NCBI RefSeq assembly: GCF_007746795.1
Contig: NZ_CP036343.1
Location: forward strand, 3,714,369 to 3,778,368
From: Gimesia algae
GTDB taxonomy: Bacteria > Planctomycetota > Planctomycetia > Planctomycetales > Planctomycetaceae
Reading direction: 5' to 3'
DNA: 64,000 bases
Shown here: positions 1 to 9,263 of the stretch, in pieces
Position numbering within the stretch: the first letter of the stretch is position 1
Layout of the letters: each line of letters opens with the position of its first letter
The notes under the pieces: model-generated
Database searches by the model: none
Seen by the model: only the letters and a program-made list of their open reading frames with translations
What the model was told of the DNA's origin: nothing
Position numbers and translations under genes: made by a program

Positions 1-1397
1 AATCTGTTCGTCTCTGGTACCTTGGCGTTCATCGCCGATACCTTCAGTGGATTACAGATTCTGGAGTTCTTCCCTACCACAACCGCAACCGGTACCATTC
101 GGGATCCCGGTAGCCCAGCATTGACAGGGACAGCATCTCCCAATACCACGATCAGTACTTCACTGGTGACAACGCCGACAGCAACCGATGCGAATGGCGA
201 AACCGATTCTGTGCCTGACAGCGTGGACTGGATCGATGAATGGGACAGTTACTGGGTTGAGGTCTGGGGTAATACCAGCGATGGTTCCGGCATTAGTGGC
301 GGAAAATTTGATCTGGAATACAATTCCGATTACTTTACTGCAACCGCTGTCGAATTTGGCTCTGCCTTCGGTGGTTCCACTACTGCCAGCATTGATGACC
401 AGAGCGGAATTATTTCCGGTATCAGTGGTCAGAACAGCCAGGGTAACCTTGGCGGCAGTGGGCAGGTTCTACTGGCCCGCGTCAAATTTGAGTCAATCGG
501 CGAAGATAATGTTGCCATTGATCAAGTAACCGGATTCCTTGGTCCTCATAACCTGGGAATTCGAGTCGTCAATGCGTCTCTGGATGTCACCGATTTCGGT
601 GGCGTGACTGCTTCTACAGGCGAAACCCTGAGTACCGAACTCTGGGCTGTGCCGTTCGACATGAATGATGATGGTACCATCAACTACCGGGACCTGATCA
701 CATTCACTTCCTATTATGGTATTTCCGTGGTAGGAGCAGAATCGGGACTTGCCTGGTCTCTTGACTTCGACAAGAGCGGGAAAATTGACTATCGAGACCT
801 GATTTTCCTGGCTAACAACTACAACCGATCCAGAGGTACCGGGCAACAGGTTTCCTTCCCGTCAAACTTCCCTCAGGAATGGTATGGTTCTGCTATCACC
901 ACCGCAGGTAGCGACAGCCTGTCAACCTTGATTGATGCCGCCACCGAAGAATGGAAAACAGCCACTGGAAATCCTGATTTGGCGGTTCAAGTCGTCGTGA
1001 CGGACCTCGGTGGTCAACAGTTGGGTGAAGGCCATATTCTGGAACTCGATGAAAACGGCATTCCTGTCAAGGGACGTATATACATCGATGACGATGCTGG
1101 CGGTCTGGGCTGGTACTCATCTGTTGATGGTCTGGCATTTGACAGTAACGGCCAGGCAATTGCCGGTTCCGCTGCAGAAGGTCACTATGATCTGTACACA
1201 GTACTTCTGCATGAAATCGGCCATGCTGCCGGGTTCACTACAAGTTATTCCGCTTACACGGACCATGTGGAAACCAGTACTACCGGACAGGTACAGTTTG
1301 TCGGCTGGGACTTTATTGTTCCGCTGACAAATGATGGACTGCATATCGATGAAACGTTCTATCCGGACGACATCATGGGTGCAACCCTCGACCCTTC
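1..1397 (+). pseudogene. 5' part of secreted dockerin/zincin metalloprotease gene, interrupted by IS66
   Basis: The reading frame is open from the window edge, so the true start lies upstream. The first part is a beta-rich, Ca-rich extracellular region that looks cohesin-like. Two dockerin type I EF-hand loops follow (about 658-700 and 766-810, DxNxDGxINYxDL and DxDxSGxIDYRDL). Then comes a zincin domain with HEIGH at 1210-1224 and a DDIMG Met-turn-like motif at 1366-1380, as in M10-type peptidases. The third zinc ligand expected three residues after the HExxHxxG glycine is not a His or Asp but Thr. The IS66 left end begins GTAA, which makes TCG-TAA, so the fragment stops at 1401 right after the insertion. 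Removing the IS and one target copy restores the frame exactly into 3897-4404. The truncated product may still be made and could keep the zinc motif, but it loses its C-terminus. The dockerin and zincin calls are confident; the substrate is unknown. Confidence 0.85.
1390..1397. repeat. Left 8-bp target site duplication of IS66 element
   Basis: The octamer GACCCTTC directly precedes the GTAA terminus of the element and is repeated exactly at 3889-3896. Eight base pairs is the duplication length known for the IS66 family. Confidence 0.95.
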
Positions 1398-1483
1398 GTA
1401 ACCGTTTCAGGAAATACACGGTCTATCAACGGGCATCGAAAGATATGCCTTTGAGAGTCATGAGTAACTGAATCACTGTCGGT

Positions 1484-3058
1484 TCAGCGTCGGCGGGTGT
1501 AGTGAGCTTCGGGGTGTTGCTTCAGCCATTGGTCCGGCAGCAGTTCTTCCAGACGATCGGAGGCGTGATCGGTTATCCGACTCAGCACATCTCTCAGATA
1601 AGCAAACGGTTCTACTTCGTTTGCTTTGCAACTGGCCATCAGACTGTAGTGCACGGCGGCGGCCTCGCCGCCCCGATCACTGCCGACGAATAGATAATTC
1701 TTCCGGCCAATAGCACAGGGACGCAAGGTGCGTTCGGCCAGATTGTTGTCAATCGACAGAATGCCCTCTGTACAATACCGCGTAAAACCGGACCAACGAC
1801 TTAACAGATATTGAATCGCCGCTGCCACCGGACTTTTCGGCAACAGACTGCGCACGGTTTCCGTCAACCAGTCACGGAACTGTTCCAGAATCGGTAACGC
1901 CTTTTCCTGTCGTAACTGCCGGCGGTGCTGCCAACAGCGTTCACGACCCTCCGGCTGTGGCAGATCCGACTTCAACTCGTCGGCTTCCCGTTCAATCGCG
2001 TATAACTGTTGAATAAACAATAATGCCCGATGGGCGGCTTCCGGCTGCACGGTCCGCGCATCGTAAAACTTACGTCGCGCATGCGCCCAGCACAAGACCT
2101 GCTGAATCCTGCCTGACCGGTATAGTTCTTCATAGCCGGCATACGCGTCTGCCTGCAGATAACCGCAAAAGTGTTCTAAAAACGCCTGGGGACCGGCGCG
2201 CTCCCGGTTCGGTGTGAAATCATAGACCGAATACGGGTGCGCGGCATCGCCACAGTAAACCCAGAACCGGCCGGTCCGCGTGCGGGAAAGCCGTTGGTCC
2301 TGGACGGGAATCGTCGTGTCGTCCGTATGCACGACATGCGACTGTAAAACCCGGTTCTTCATCAGATCGGTTAACGGTTGCAGTAATTCCGCGGTTTCCA
2401 GTACCCAGCGGCTCATCGTGCTCCGTGAAAGCTGCACGCCGTTCCGGCTGAGAATCGATTCATGACGATACAGGGGGAGATGGTCTGAGTATTTCCCCAC
2501 CAGGATCGTTGAGAGCAGGCCGGGCCCGGCAAAGCCTTTGGCAATCGGCCGGGCAGGAGCTGGAGCCAGCGCCACATGCTCTTCACACTCCCGGCACGCG
2601 TATTTGAAACGTATGTGTTCGATCACTTTCAGGCTGGCGGGAATGAATTCCAGTTGTTCGTGGCTGACCTTTCCGATCCGCTGCCGTGTCTGGTCACAGC
2701 AGGGACAGCGTTTTTCCGATTCGGTCAGGTCATGTTCTACCCGTTCCCGGGGTAGATGATCGGGTAGCTTGTTGCGGCCGCCGCCACGACGGCGATGTGC
2801 GGAAACCACAGTGGGAGGAGGTTCATCGTCCTCAGGATCGGCTGTTTCCTCCAGGGTATCGGGTTCGTCAAACAGACTCATTTGATTGGGGGCGATCTTT
2901 TCAGAACGGGCACCAAAGCGTTGTCGCAGCAGCCGATCAATGAAATGTTTGAGTTGCTCGACTTCCCGCTGTTGCTCTCCCACGGTCTCACCCAGTTTAT
3001 GAATCATGTCATGGCAGGATTGGACGTCGTTCGGCAGTGAAGATCGTTTCTGGTTCAT
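1484..3058 (-). CDS. tnpC: IS66 family transposase TnpC
   Basis: A 524-residue DDE transposase, the expected length for IS66 TnpC. It has an N-terminal coiled-coil region with an HFIDRLLRQRFG-type helix, then a zinc-finger segment (CPCC near residue 118, with a later CREC), then the DDE_Tnp_IS66 catalytic domain. The first Asp is in HTDDTT, the second in QADAYAGY, and the Glu is in DNNLAERTLRP. The C-terminus carries the short IS66 C-terminal domain. It is the last gene of the IS operon, 44 bp after tnpB. It probably catalyses cut-and-paste or copy-out transposition together with TnpA and TnpB. Confidence 0.97.
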   Translation of the reverse strand: MNQKRSSLPNDVQSCHDMIHKLGETVGEQQREVEQLKHFIDRLLRQRFGARSEKIAPNQMSLFDEPDTLEETADPEDDEPPPTVVSAHRRRGGGRNKLPDHLPRERVEHDLTESEKRCPCCDQTRQRIGKVSHEQLEFIPASLKVIEHIRFKYACRECEEHVALAPAPARPIAKGFAGPGLLSTILVGKYSDHLPLYRHESILSRNGVQLSRSTMSRWVLETAELLQPLTDLMKNRVLQSHVVHTDDTTIPVQDQRLSRTRTGRFWVYCGDAAHPYSVYDFTPNRERAGPQAFLEHFCGYLQADAYAGYEELYRSGRIQQVLCWAHARRKFYDARTVQPEAAHRALLFIQQLYAIEREADELKSDLPQPEGRERCWQHRRQLRQEKALPILEQFRDWLTETVRSLLPKSPVAAAIQYLLSRWSGFTRYCTEGILSIDNNLAERTLRPCAIGRKNYLFVGSDRGGEAAAVHYSLMASCKANEVEPFAYLRDVLSRITDHASDRLEELLPDQWLKQHPEAHYTRRR

Positions 3059-3102
3059 GTCCCACGTCTTAACATAATCGTTATCAGGCGGGAACTGTTT
3101 TT

Positions 3103-3465
3103 TTATGAAGTCGATGCTTTTTCTGAAATCTGATAGCGTTTTCTGCGCTGCACGCTGGTCAGGTCGATGCCCTGCAGCAGGAGTGCCAGATCGGTAGAGG
3201 ACAGTTGCAGGCCGTGTATGCCCTCCGGGCTGGAGAGACGCTGGTATGTGCCCGCTTCCAGCCGCTTGTACCAGATGGCCAGACCATCGTGGTCCCAGTA
3301 CAGCAGCTTGATGCGATCCTGTTTTTTGTTGAGGAACACAAACAATCCCCCGTCGAGTACGTTTTGCTGCAGGTAGACTTCGGTCATTCGCAGCAGGCCG
3401 TCAAAACTTTTACGCATATCAGTGGGGACCGTGCAGAAATAAATGCGGGTCGGCAGATTCAGCAT
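3103..3465 (-). CDS. tnpB: IS66 family accessory protein TnpB (Orf2)
   Basis: A 120-residue protein of the IS66 Orf2-like family. Recognisable motifs are the TDMRKSFDGL stretch near the N-terminus and the FVFLNKKQDRIKLLYWDHDG core. It is needed for efficient transposition in characterised IS66 elements, but its biochemical role is not settled. Its ATG overlaps the end of tnpA in ATGCTGA (7 bp), which implies translational coupling. Confidence 0.95.
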   Translation of the reverse strand: MLNLPTRIYFCTVPTDMRKSFDGLLRMTEVYLQQNVLDGGLFVFLNKKQDRIKLLYWDHDGLAIWYKRLEAGTYQRLSSPEGIHGLQLSSTDLALLLQGIDLTSVQRRKRYQISEKASTS

Positions 3466-3806
3466 GCGCGCTGCTCCAATGCGGCGAGCACGGTTTCGAG
3501 CGTGGTCCGATCACAGCCGTTACCGACGCGAACCGTGGTGCCATGGGAGAAGACGATTTCAATCGACGTGGCAGGGAGATGGACTTCAACGGGCAGAAAG
3601 GAAGCTGCAGCGGTTTTCGCGGCATCGCGTTTTTTCAGTTCCCGCCGCCAGTAGTGGTAAGCTGGTTCGCTGAGTCCCTCACGCTGACAGAAGGCACGGA
3701 TCGAGAGTCCGGACTGCAGTCGGTCTGAAAGGGTTTGTCGCCAGAACGCTTCACGGTTCGGGTTCCGTCGCTGGTCGGCACGCGGGGTTGGCTGGGATGC
3801 GGACAT
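3459..3806 (-). CDS. tnpA: IS66 family accessory protein TnpA (helix-turn-helix)
   Basis: A small basic protein of 115 residues with a helix-turn-helix core (LSIRAFCQREGLSEPAYHYWRREL), matching the TnpA/Orf1 protein of IS66 elements. I place the start at 3806 because CAGGAG lies 8 bases upstream. The frame stays open to 3860, but those codons lie in the terminal region of the IS. It is the first gene of the IS operon. Confidence 0.9.
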   Translation of the reverse strand: MSASQPTPRADQRRNPNREAFWRQTLSDRLQSGLSIRAFCQREGLSEPAYHYWRRELKKRDAAKTAAASFLPVEVHLPATSIEIVFSHGTTVRVGNGCDRTTLETVLAALEQRAC

Positions 3807-3888
3807 CGCTTTTGCTCCTGAATATGCTGGTGATTGAAACACATTCAGAATACGATACACGTCAAGGTGTATTTGGTGGGCCGGTTAC

Positions 3889-3896
3889 GACCCTTC
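3889..3896. repeat. Right 8-bp target site duplication of IS66 element
   Basis: GACCCTTC, identical to 1390-1397, directly follows the GGTTAC terminus of the element. Confidence 0.95.
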
Positions 3897-4404
3897 TACC
3901 AGAAAGATGATCTCCGCACTGGATATTCAGGTTCTGCAAGCCGCCTATAACAGTGCGGACGGAGCAGTGATCACCCCTCTGAGTGCACCATTGATGGCAT
4001 CCAGCCTGCGTGACGTTTCAACAACACAATCTGCTCCCGCGATGGAACCCGTTGCTCCCGTCATGAAACCTGTCGTCGCGCCAGAGCAACAGCAGCTCGT
4101 GACTGATGCATCACAATCATTGGGACTGCAGGCAGGAACTTTACCTGCCTGGTATCTGGCTCCTTCTCTGCCTCTTTCAAGTTCCAGTCTGATCGTGGAA
4201 CAATCAGTGGACCAGGATCTCCTGATCGGGTCAATGTTCGATGTTTCCTATGAAACAGATCTATCAGATGATCTGGAACCAGAAGAAAGCACTTTGGAGT
4301 TCAATTTCCATCCTGAATTTGATCTGGATGAGGTCCGGGATTCTGATGTAGCCGATGAAGAACTGGACAGCCTGTTTGCTGACTGGACGGGCCCGCTGGT
4401 ATAA
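3897..4404 (+). pseudogene. 3' part of the IS66-interrupted dockerin/zincin gene
   Basis: This resumes the frame of the 1-1397 fragment: TC + T makes Ser, then TRKMISALDIQVLQAAYN, the sequence expected after the Met-turn of M10-like zincins (a pattern of SALD and LQA). The rest is a Pro/Ala/Ser/Gln-rich linker and a strongly acidic tail ending in DWTGPLV. An ATG at 3907 gives an open frame, but there is no ribosome-binding site and the fragment has no signal peptide, so I regard it as a stranded gene end rather than a gene. Confidence 0.85.
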
Positions 4405-4440
4405 GTGTACCTGCGGCAAATAGATTTCATGTAATATCAA

Positions 4441-4473
4441 AGAGGTGAGAACCGGTTTCTCACCTCTTTTTTT
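4441..4473. terminator. Bidirectional rho-independent terminator
   Basis: A stem of AGAGGTGAGAA against TTCTCACCTCTT with a short CCGG-centred loop, followed by a T run on the plus strand and matched by A residues on the other side. It lies between the convergent zincin fragment and the alanine dehydrogenase gene, and overlaps the latter's stop codon. Confidence 0.85.
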
Positions 4474-5578
4474 ACGGACAAAACTCTTTCCATTCGATCC
4501 CAAAGGTTTCCGCAACAGCACGATTAGTAACCTGCCCCTGATAGACATTTACTGCCGTCAGCAGGCCGTGGTTCTGCGCACAGGCTGCGTTCAATCCCTG
4601 ACTGGCAAGTTTGAGTGCATACGGTAACGTCACATTACATAATGCATAGGTACTCGTGCGTCCGACCGCACCGGGCATATTCGCAACACAATAATGCACG
4701 ACACCATCGACGACAAACGTCGGATCAGAGTGCGTTGTGGGTCGGGTCGTTTCGATACAGCCCCCCTGATCGACGGCAACATCTATCAAGACTGCGCCGG
4801 GTTTCATCATTTTCAATGCGGACCGGGGAACCAGTACCGGAGCACGGGCACCGGGAATTAATACAGCCCCAATCACCAGATCAGCCAGTTCCAGTTCCAT
4901 CCGGATATTATGCCGATCGCTGTAGAGTGTATTCACATTCGCAGGCATGATATCTTCGAGATAGCGAAGGCGGTCGACATTGATATCCAGAATCACGACA
5001 TCCGCCTGAAAACCTGCGGCAATTTGAGCGGCGTTTTTCCCGACCACGCCGCCTCCCAGAATCACAATGTGCGCTGGAGGAACGCCGGGAACTCCTCCGA
5101 GGAGAATCCCGCGGCCTAATTGTGGACGTTCCAGATATTTTGCCCCTTCCTGAATACTCATTCTCCCCGCGACTTCACTCATCGGCGTCAACAGAGGCAG
5201 TTGGCCATTGGGGCCTTCCAGAGTTTCATAGGCAACGGCAGTGGCTCCCGTCTCCAGAAAACCACGCGTTAACTTCTCATCAGCGGCAAAATGAAAATAG
5301 GTAAACAGAATCTGCCCCGGTCTCAATAAAACCCATTCTGCCGGTTGAGGTTCCTTGACCTTGATCACCATATCCGCGCGAGCAAATAATTCCTCTGCAG
5401 TTTCTACAATCTCAGCGCCATTCTCTTCATAGAGTTCATCAGGAATCCCGCTGCCCAGACCAGCCCCTCGTTCGATCAGTACGGTATGCCCGGCAGCAGT
5501 CAGTTCTTCGGCTCCCACAGGAATCAACGCGACGCGATACTCATCCTGTTTAATTTCACGAGGGACTCCAATAATCAT
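4472..5578 (-). CDS. ald: Alanine dehydrogenase
   Basis: A 368-residue enzyme that catalyses the NAD-dependent interconversion of L-alanine and pyruvate plus ammonia. The N-terminus MIIGVPREIKQDEYRVALIP is the family signature, including substrate-binding Arg15. Later come KVKEPQ (catalytic Lys), the Rossmann glycine motif VILGGGVVGKNAA, and the IDVAVDQGGCIETTRPTTHS signature. The start at 5578 is preferred because GGGAG lies just upstream; the frame runs further back to 5644 without homology. It is divergent from nadC and shares that upstream region. It ends in the bidirectional terminator shared with the gene to its left. Confidence 0.96.
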   Translation of the reverse strand: MIIGVPREIKQDEYRVALIPVGAEELTAAGHTVLIERGAGLGSGIPDELYEENGAEIVETAEELFARADMVIKVKEPQPAEWVLLRPGQILFTYFHFAADEKLTRGFLETGATAVAYETLEGPNGQLPLLTPMSEVAGRMSIQEGAKYLERPQLGRGILLGGVPGVPPAHIVILGGGVVGKNAAQIAAGFQADVVILDINVDRLRYLEDIMPANVNTLYSDRHNIRMELELADLVIGAVLIPGARAPVLVPRSALKMMKPGAVLIDVAVDQGGCIETTRPTTHSDPTFVVDGVVHYCVANMPGAVGRTSTYALCNVTLPYALKLASQGLNAACAQNHGLLTAVNVYQGQVTNRAVAETFGIEWKEFCP

Positions 5579-5611
5579 GCTCTTCTCCCAATTACATCTC
5601 GGACTGCAGAC

Positions 5612-5639
5612 TGGTATGATACATACCATAGACATTATA
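5612..5639 (-). promoter_or_regulatory. ald promoter with palindromic operator candidate
   Basis: On the minus strand a perfect TATAAT (5634-5639 as ATTATA) lies about 55 bp before the ald start. The expected transcription start falls within a perfect inverted repeat, TGGTATG-ATA-CATACCA (5612-5628). A palindrome at +1 is a common repressor position. The regulator is unknown; Lrp-type regulators control ald in some bacteria. The -35 box is weak. Confidence 0.5.
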
Positions 5640-5715
5640 CGCATTCATTTTATATTATTCGTCTGAAATTCATTGCAGGCTTGAATCTTAAACACTGCAC
5701 TGGATTAACTATACA

Positions 5716-6639
5716 GTGACACTTAGCAGGAAAGCTCGTTTTTTAACAGTGACAGTTCCCTTCAATGACATCCAGAAAAATGCAGCCGGTATTCTGATCA
5801 AACTCGCTCTGGAAGAAGATCTGCAGCAGACAGGTGACCTTACCTGTCAGGCGCTGATTACCCAGACGGATCAAGCGGAAATTCAGATTGTCGCGCGGCA
5901 ACACGGCATCCTGGCAGGATCCCCGATCACATCACTCATCTTCAGTGAACTTGACCCCAGTGTGGACTGCACACACCATCTGTCAGACGGTGATACGCTG
6001 GAACCAGGCTCAATCGTTACGACATGCGCCGGCCCTCTCGCTTCGATTCTGATTGGCGAACGGACCGTGTTAAACTTTCTGACACACCTGTGTGGAGTAG
6101 CCTCGCTCACGGCCCGTTATGTGAAAGCAGTCGCAGGCACGAGCGCAACCATTCTGGATACACGCAAAACTCTTCCCGGCTGGCGCGTGCTGGAAAAATA
6201 TGCTGTCGCTGCCGGCGGTGGAACCAATCATCGAATGGGCCTGTATGATGGAGTTCTGATCAAAGACAATCATCTGGCTGGCTGGGCTTCTCGGACTTCT
6301 CAACCGACAATTGCCGCTGCGATTCAACAGACACGCGAATCCGTCGATGGCCAGAAACCGATCGAGGTTGAAGTGGACACTCTGGATCAACTGGCAGATG
6401 CGTTGCAGGCAAAACCCGAGATCGTACTGCTCGATAATATGTCACCAGAGATCATGATACAGGCGATTGAACTGCGGAATGTAAATTCACCGGCAACACT
6501 GTTGGAAGCCTCCGGAGGCATCACTCTGGAGAGTATTCAAAGTGTGGCAGAAACTGGCGTCGAACGAATCAGTGTGGGTGCACTCACGCATTCTGCGATT
6601 TCACTCGATTTAGGATTCGACTGGAAACGGCGTACTTAA
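5716..6639 (+). CDS. nadC: Nicotinate-nucleotide pyrophosphorylase (quinolinate phosphoribosyltransferase)
   Basis: About 307 residues. It converts quinolinate and PRPP into nicotinate mononucleotide, CO2 and PPi in de novo NAD synthesis. Family motifs are LEEDLQQTGDLT near the N-terminus, ERTVLNFL with LCGVASLT, then ILDTRKTLPGWR, the AAGGGTNHRMGLYDGVLIKDNH active-site block, EVEVDTLDQ, LLDNMSP and LEASGGI. The start is uncertain: GTG at 5716 gives 307 residues and GTG at 5749 gives 296, the usual family length. AGCAGGAAAG lies between them and favours the second. nadA and nadB are not in the window. Confidence 0.95.
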   Translation: MTLSRKARFLTVTVPFNDIQKNAAGILIKLALEEDLQQTGDLTCQALITQTDQAEIQIVARQHGILAGSPITSLIFSELDPSVDCTHHLSDGDTLEPGSIVTTCAGPLASILIGERTVLNFLTHLCGVASLTARYVKAVAGTSATILDTRKTLPGWRVLEKYAVAAGGGTNHRMGLYDGVLIKDNHLAGWASRTSQPTIAAAIQQTRESVDGQKPIEVEVDTLDQLADALQAKPEIVLLDNMSPEIMIQAIELRNVNSPATLLEASGGITLESIQSVAETGVERISVGALTHSAISLDLGFDWKRRT

Positions 6640-6689
6640 TGTCATCCTTTCGACTCAAGACTTCCTTTCACCACAATTAGATCTTCACC

Positions 6690-9041
6690 ATGATTAAACC
6701 GGCTGTCAACGAATCCGCTCCGGCCTCTCTCGAGGACCACCCGGGGTATCTGTCTGGTGCAATCGTCTGGATACTGCTGTTTTTTATCATCTTCATCAGT
6801 TTCACACTTCCCAACAGTAATCCGGCAACCAGTCGCTGGGACGTATTTACTTATCTTCCTGTTCTGTTAATCGATCTGATTGACCCCCTGCCCGTTGAAA
6901 ATGCCGCTCCCTCAGGCTGGGCTTTTTTTCCGCAACGATTCCCTTTGATGGGAATCGCACTTACGGTCCTCGCAGGTGCCTGGGGGCTGGGTATCCTGTT
7001 GACGCGGCTCATCAAAATCCCGCTGAATCCGTTCACTGCAGAGCGCACTGTCTTCGCTTATGGTGTGGGGATTTCTGTGGTTTCTCTGCTGACACTGGGG
7101 GGCGGTCTGCTGGGAATTCTCTCACAATCGCTCTGTTATCTGATGCTGATTCTCTCAGCGGTAGTTGGCATCGGCTCTGCTGTTCAGGAATCAAATCACA
7201 AAACCGGGACTGTTTTACCATTCCGGCTCAGGCTGCCGGAAAGCTTTGGATATGAGGAATTGTTTCGCATTGCCTGCTTTCTGCTCATGACTCCGTTTGT
7301 ACTGAGCATGTTATTGGGATCGATGTTACCTTCCACCGATTACGATGTATTGGAATATCATTTTGGAGGGCCGAAGGAATACTATCAGCAGGGATATATT
7401 GGATTTCTGCCGCACAATGTCTACACGAGCTTTCCTTTTCTGACCGAGATGTTGACGCTGCTGGCGATGACATTGAAAGCTGACTGGTTCTCTGGTGCGC
7501 AGGCCGGCAAGCTGATTTTAATGACGTTTTCCCTGTTCTCAGCGTTGGCCGTATTTACCACTGCCCGTCGCTGGTTTGGGTCGCATGCTGGCTGGTTGGC
7601 GGTAACGATCCTGCTGACGACTCCCTGGACGTATCGGATATCGATCATTGCTTACACGGAAGGTGCGCTCTCTTTTTATCTGATCGCCAGTCTGTTGAGT
7701 CTGATCCTCGCGATTGAAATATTGATCAAATGGTCGCAAAGCAAATCGCAAAATGTTGCCAACTCCCAGGCTATCGAGACTGATCCCCCCCCACCTTTAT
7801 GGGCGTTGACCTGTCTGACCGGCTTTCTGTCTGGCTCGGCAATGGCCTGCAAATATCCGGGCGTTCTATCAGTTGTGATTCCTCTGGGAATGACTTTGCT
7901 GGGGTTCAGTTGGGTTCTGTTACAACAGGATAAGAAGCTGCGCAACACTGTCACTATCAAACTGGCTGTGATCTTCTCAGTGGGAACACTGCTCGCTATT
8001 GGACCGTGGCTGCTCAAAAATCTGGTGGAGACGGGAAACCCTGTCTACCCTTTACTTTATTCTGTATTTGGTGGAACCGATCTGAGCGAAACACTTAATC
8101 AGAAATGGAAAGGCGGACATAGCCCTAAAGACCACAGCCCCATTGATCTGGCGATCAAATTGATTGATGTCACATTCAAAAGCGACTGGTTGAGTCCGCT
8201 GTTGTTCAGCCTGTCACCACTGGCATTTTTAAAAACTCAGCATCGTCGTTTGATCTACTGGTTGTGGATTTACGTCGGATTTCTGTTTCTTACCTGGTGG
8301 GTATTTACCCATCGGATCGATCGCTTCTGGATACCGATGATTCCAGTAGTGGCGGTGCTGGCGGGGATAGGTGCGACCTGGTGCTCCCGAACGATCTGGA
8401 AAGTCTGCCTGTCGATCGCCATCTGTCTGGCAGTCCTGTTTAATCTGGGAATCGCCACGAGTGGGTTGAGTGGTAACAACGCGTATCTGGACGACATGAG
8501 CCATGCAGAGAAGTTTGCCCTCGCGATGACCGGGCCGGAAATTCTACAATTGAATCAGATGGATTTAAAACCGGATCAGGTGGTTCTCTCGATCGGTGAC
8601 GCCGAACTGTTTTATGCAAAGTTCCCCGTCGTGTATAGCACTGTCTTCGACGAAGACGTGTTCAAGCAATGGACTGCACAACTCAAACCGGATGTGCCGG
8701 ACCGATCGTTGAAAATGAAACCCGCTCAAGAAATCAAAGAGAAATTCAAAACTGAGCAGATTGCATACGTGTATGTGAACTGGGCAGAAATATTAAGGTA
8801 CCGCCTGCCTGGCTCATACGGATACACTGACTATGTCACTCCTGCTCGCTTTGAACAACTGATTCAAGAAGGTGTCCTCGAACAGCCCTTACCTAACAGG
8901 CATAGCTACCGAAAGCTCGACACATTCAGTGAACGTGATTTGAAAGCTTTGCTGGACTGGGCACCGGAACTGATCGTGGATCGCGAAGGTGAGCGTTATT
9001 TCATTACAGCTCAAATCTTTCCAGTTGCAACTTCCCCATGA
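6690..9041 (+). CDS. Membrane glycosyltransferase, GT39/PMT-like
   Basis: A 783-residue polytopic membrane protein with about a dozen hydrophobic segments between residues 20 and 600, then a soluble C-terminal domain. The first large loop contains STDYDVLEYHFGGPKEYYQQG, which resembles the Asp-containing acceptor and lipid-donor loop of dolichyl-phosphate-mannose and ArnT-like enzymes. Such proteins transfer a sugar from a polyprenyl-phosphate donor on the outer face of the membrane. The sugar and acceptor cannot be told. It starts 50 bp after nadC and probably shares its transcript. Confidence 0.7.
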   Translation: MIKPAVNESAPASLEDHPGYLSGAIVWILLFFIIFISFTLPNSNPATSRWDVFTYLPVLLIDLIDPLPVENAAPSGWAFFPQRFPLMGIALTVLAGAWGLGILLTRLIKIPLNPFTAERTVFAYGVGISVVSLLTLGGGLLGILSQSLCYLMLILSAVVGIGSAVQESNHKTGTVLPFRLRLPESFGYEELFRIACFLLMTPFVLSMLLGSMLPSTDYDVLEYHFGGPKEYYQQGYIGFLPHNVYTSFPFLTEMLTLLAMTLKADWFSGAQAGKLILMTFSLFSALAVFTTARRWFGSHAGWLAVTILLTTPWTYRISIIAYTEGALSFYLIASLLSLILAIEILIKWSQSKSQNVANSQAIETDPPPPLWALTCLTGFLSGSAMACKYPGVLSVVIPLGMTLLGFSWVLLQQDKKLRNTVTIKLAVIFSVGTLLAIGPWLLKNLVETGNPVYPLLYSVFGGTDLSETLNQKWKGGHSPKDHSPIDLAIKLIDVTFKSDWLSPLLFSLSPLAFLKTQHRRLIYWLWIYVGFLFLTWWVFTHRIDRFWIPMIPVVAVLAGIGATWCSRTIWKVCLSIAICLAVLFNLGIATSGLSGNNAYLDDMSHAEKFALAMTGPEILQLNQMDLKPDQVVLSIGDAELFYAKFPVVYSTVFDEDVFKQWTAQLKPDVPDRSLKMKPAQEIKEKFKTEQIAYVYVNWAEILRYRLPGSYGYTDYVTPARFEQLIQEGVLEQPLPNRHSYRKLDTFSERDLKALLDWAPELIVDREGERYFITAQIFPVATSP

Positions 9042-9059
9042 AGTTCTCAAGCGGAACGA

Positions 9060-9263
9060 TCAGCCCACGGGTGGCACAAAGTCGTTAATTTCGCGGCGGG
9101 TAGCACGCAGATCCCTGGCAAAATCAGGAATGATGATATCGCTGTCATCCAGATTCTGATAGCCGCGAGGTTTGCTCTCAAGGAGACAAAACCGTTCTAA
9201 TTCATCGATGTGAATTGAATCGCAATTGATGGCTTCCGCCAGTTTTTCATCTGTCATATTCAT
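9060..9263 (-). CDS. Small acidic protein of unknown function
   Basis: A 67-residue protein, MNMTDEKLAEAI at the start and rich in Asp and Glu, with one Cys in INCDSI and one in RFCLLE. The start at 9263 is supported by an excellent AGGAGG about 10 bases upstream; the longer frame to 9323 has no such site. No family is recognised. It converges with the glycosyltransferase gene 18 bp away and has no visible partner. The strong ribosome-binding site is the main reason to believe it is translated. Confidence 0.55.
   Translation of the reverse strand: MNMTDEKLAEAINCDSIHIDELERFCLLESKPRGYQNLDDSDIIIPDFARDLRATRREINDFVPPVG

Larger units (their letters stand above)
1398..3888 (-). mobile_element. Complete IS66-family insertion sequence (2491 bp)
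   Basis: The ends are inverted repeats. The left end reads GTAACCG then, after 7 bases, AAATACAC. The reverse complement of the right end reads GTAACCG then, after 7 bases, AAATACAC. GTAA ends and 8-bp duplications are typical of IS66. Inside are the three expected genes tnpA, tnpB and tnpC in one leftward operon, all intact. The perfect target duplication and intact genes suggest a recent and possibly still mobile insertion. It sits inside a secreted metalloprotease gene and is transcribed against it. Confidence 0.96.

Noticed and set aside
3907..4404. Calling the 165-residue frame after the IS66 element an independent gene
   Set aside because: It rejoins the frame of the upstream fragment exactly once the element and one target copy are removed, and it has no ribosome-binding site or signal peptide of its own.
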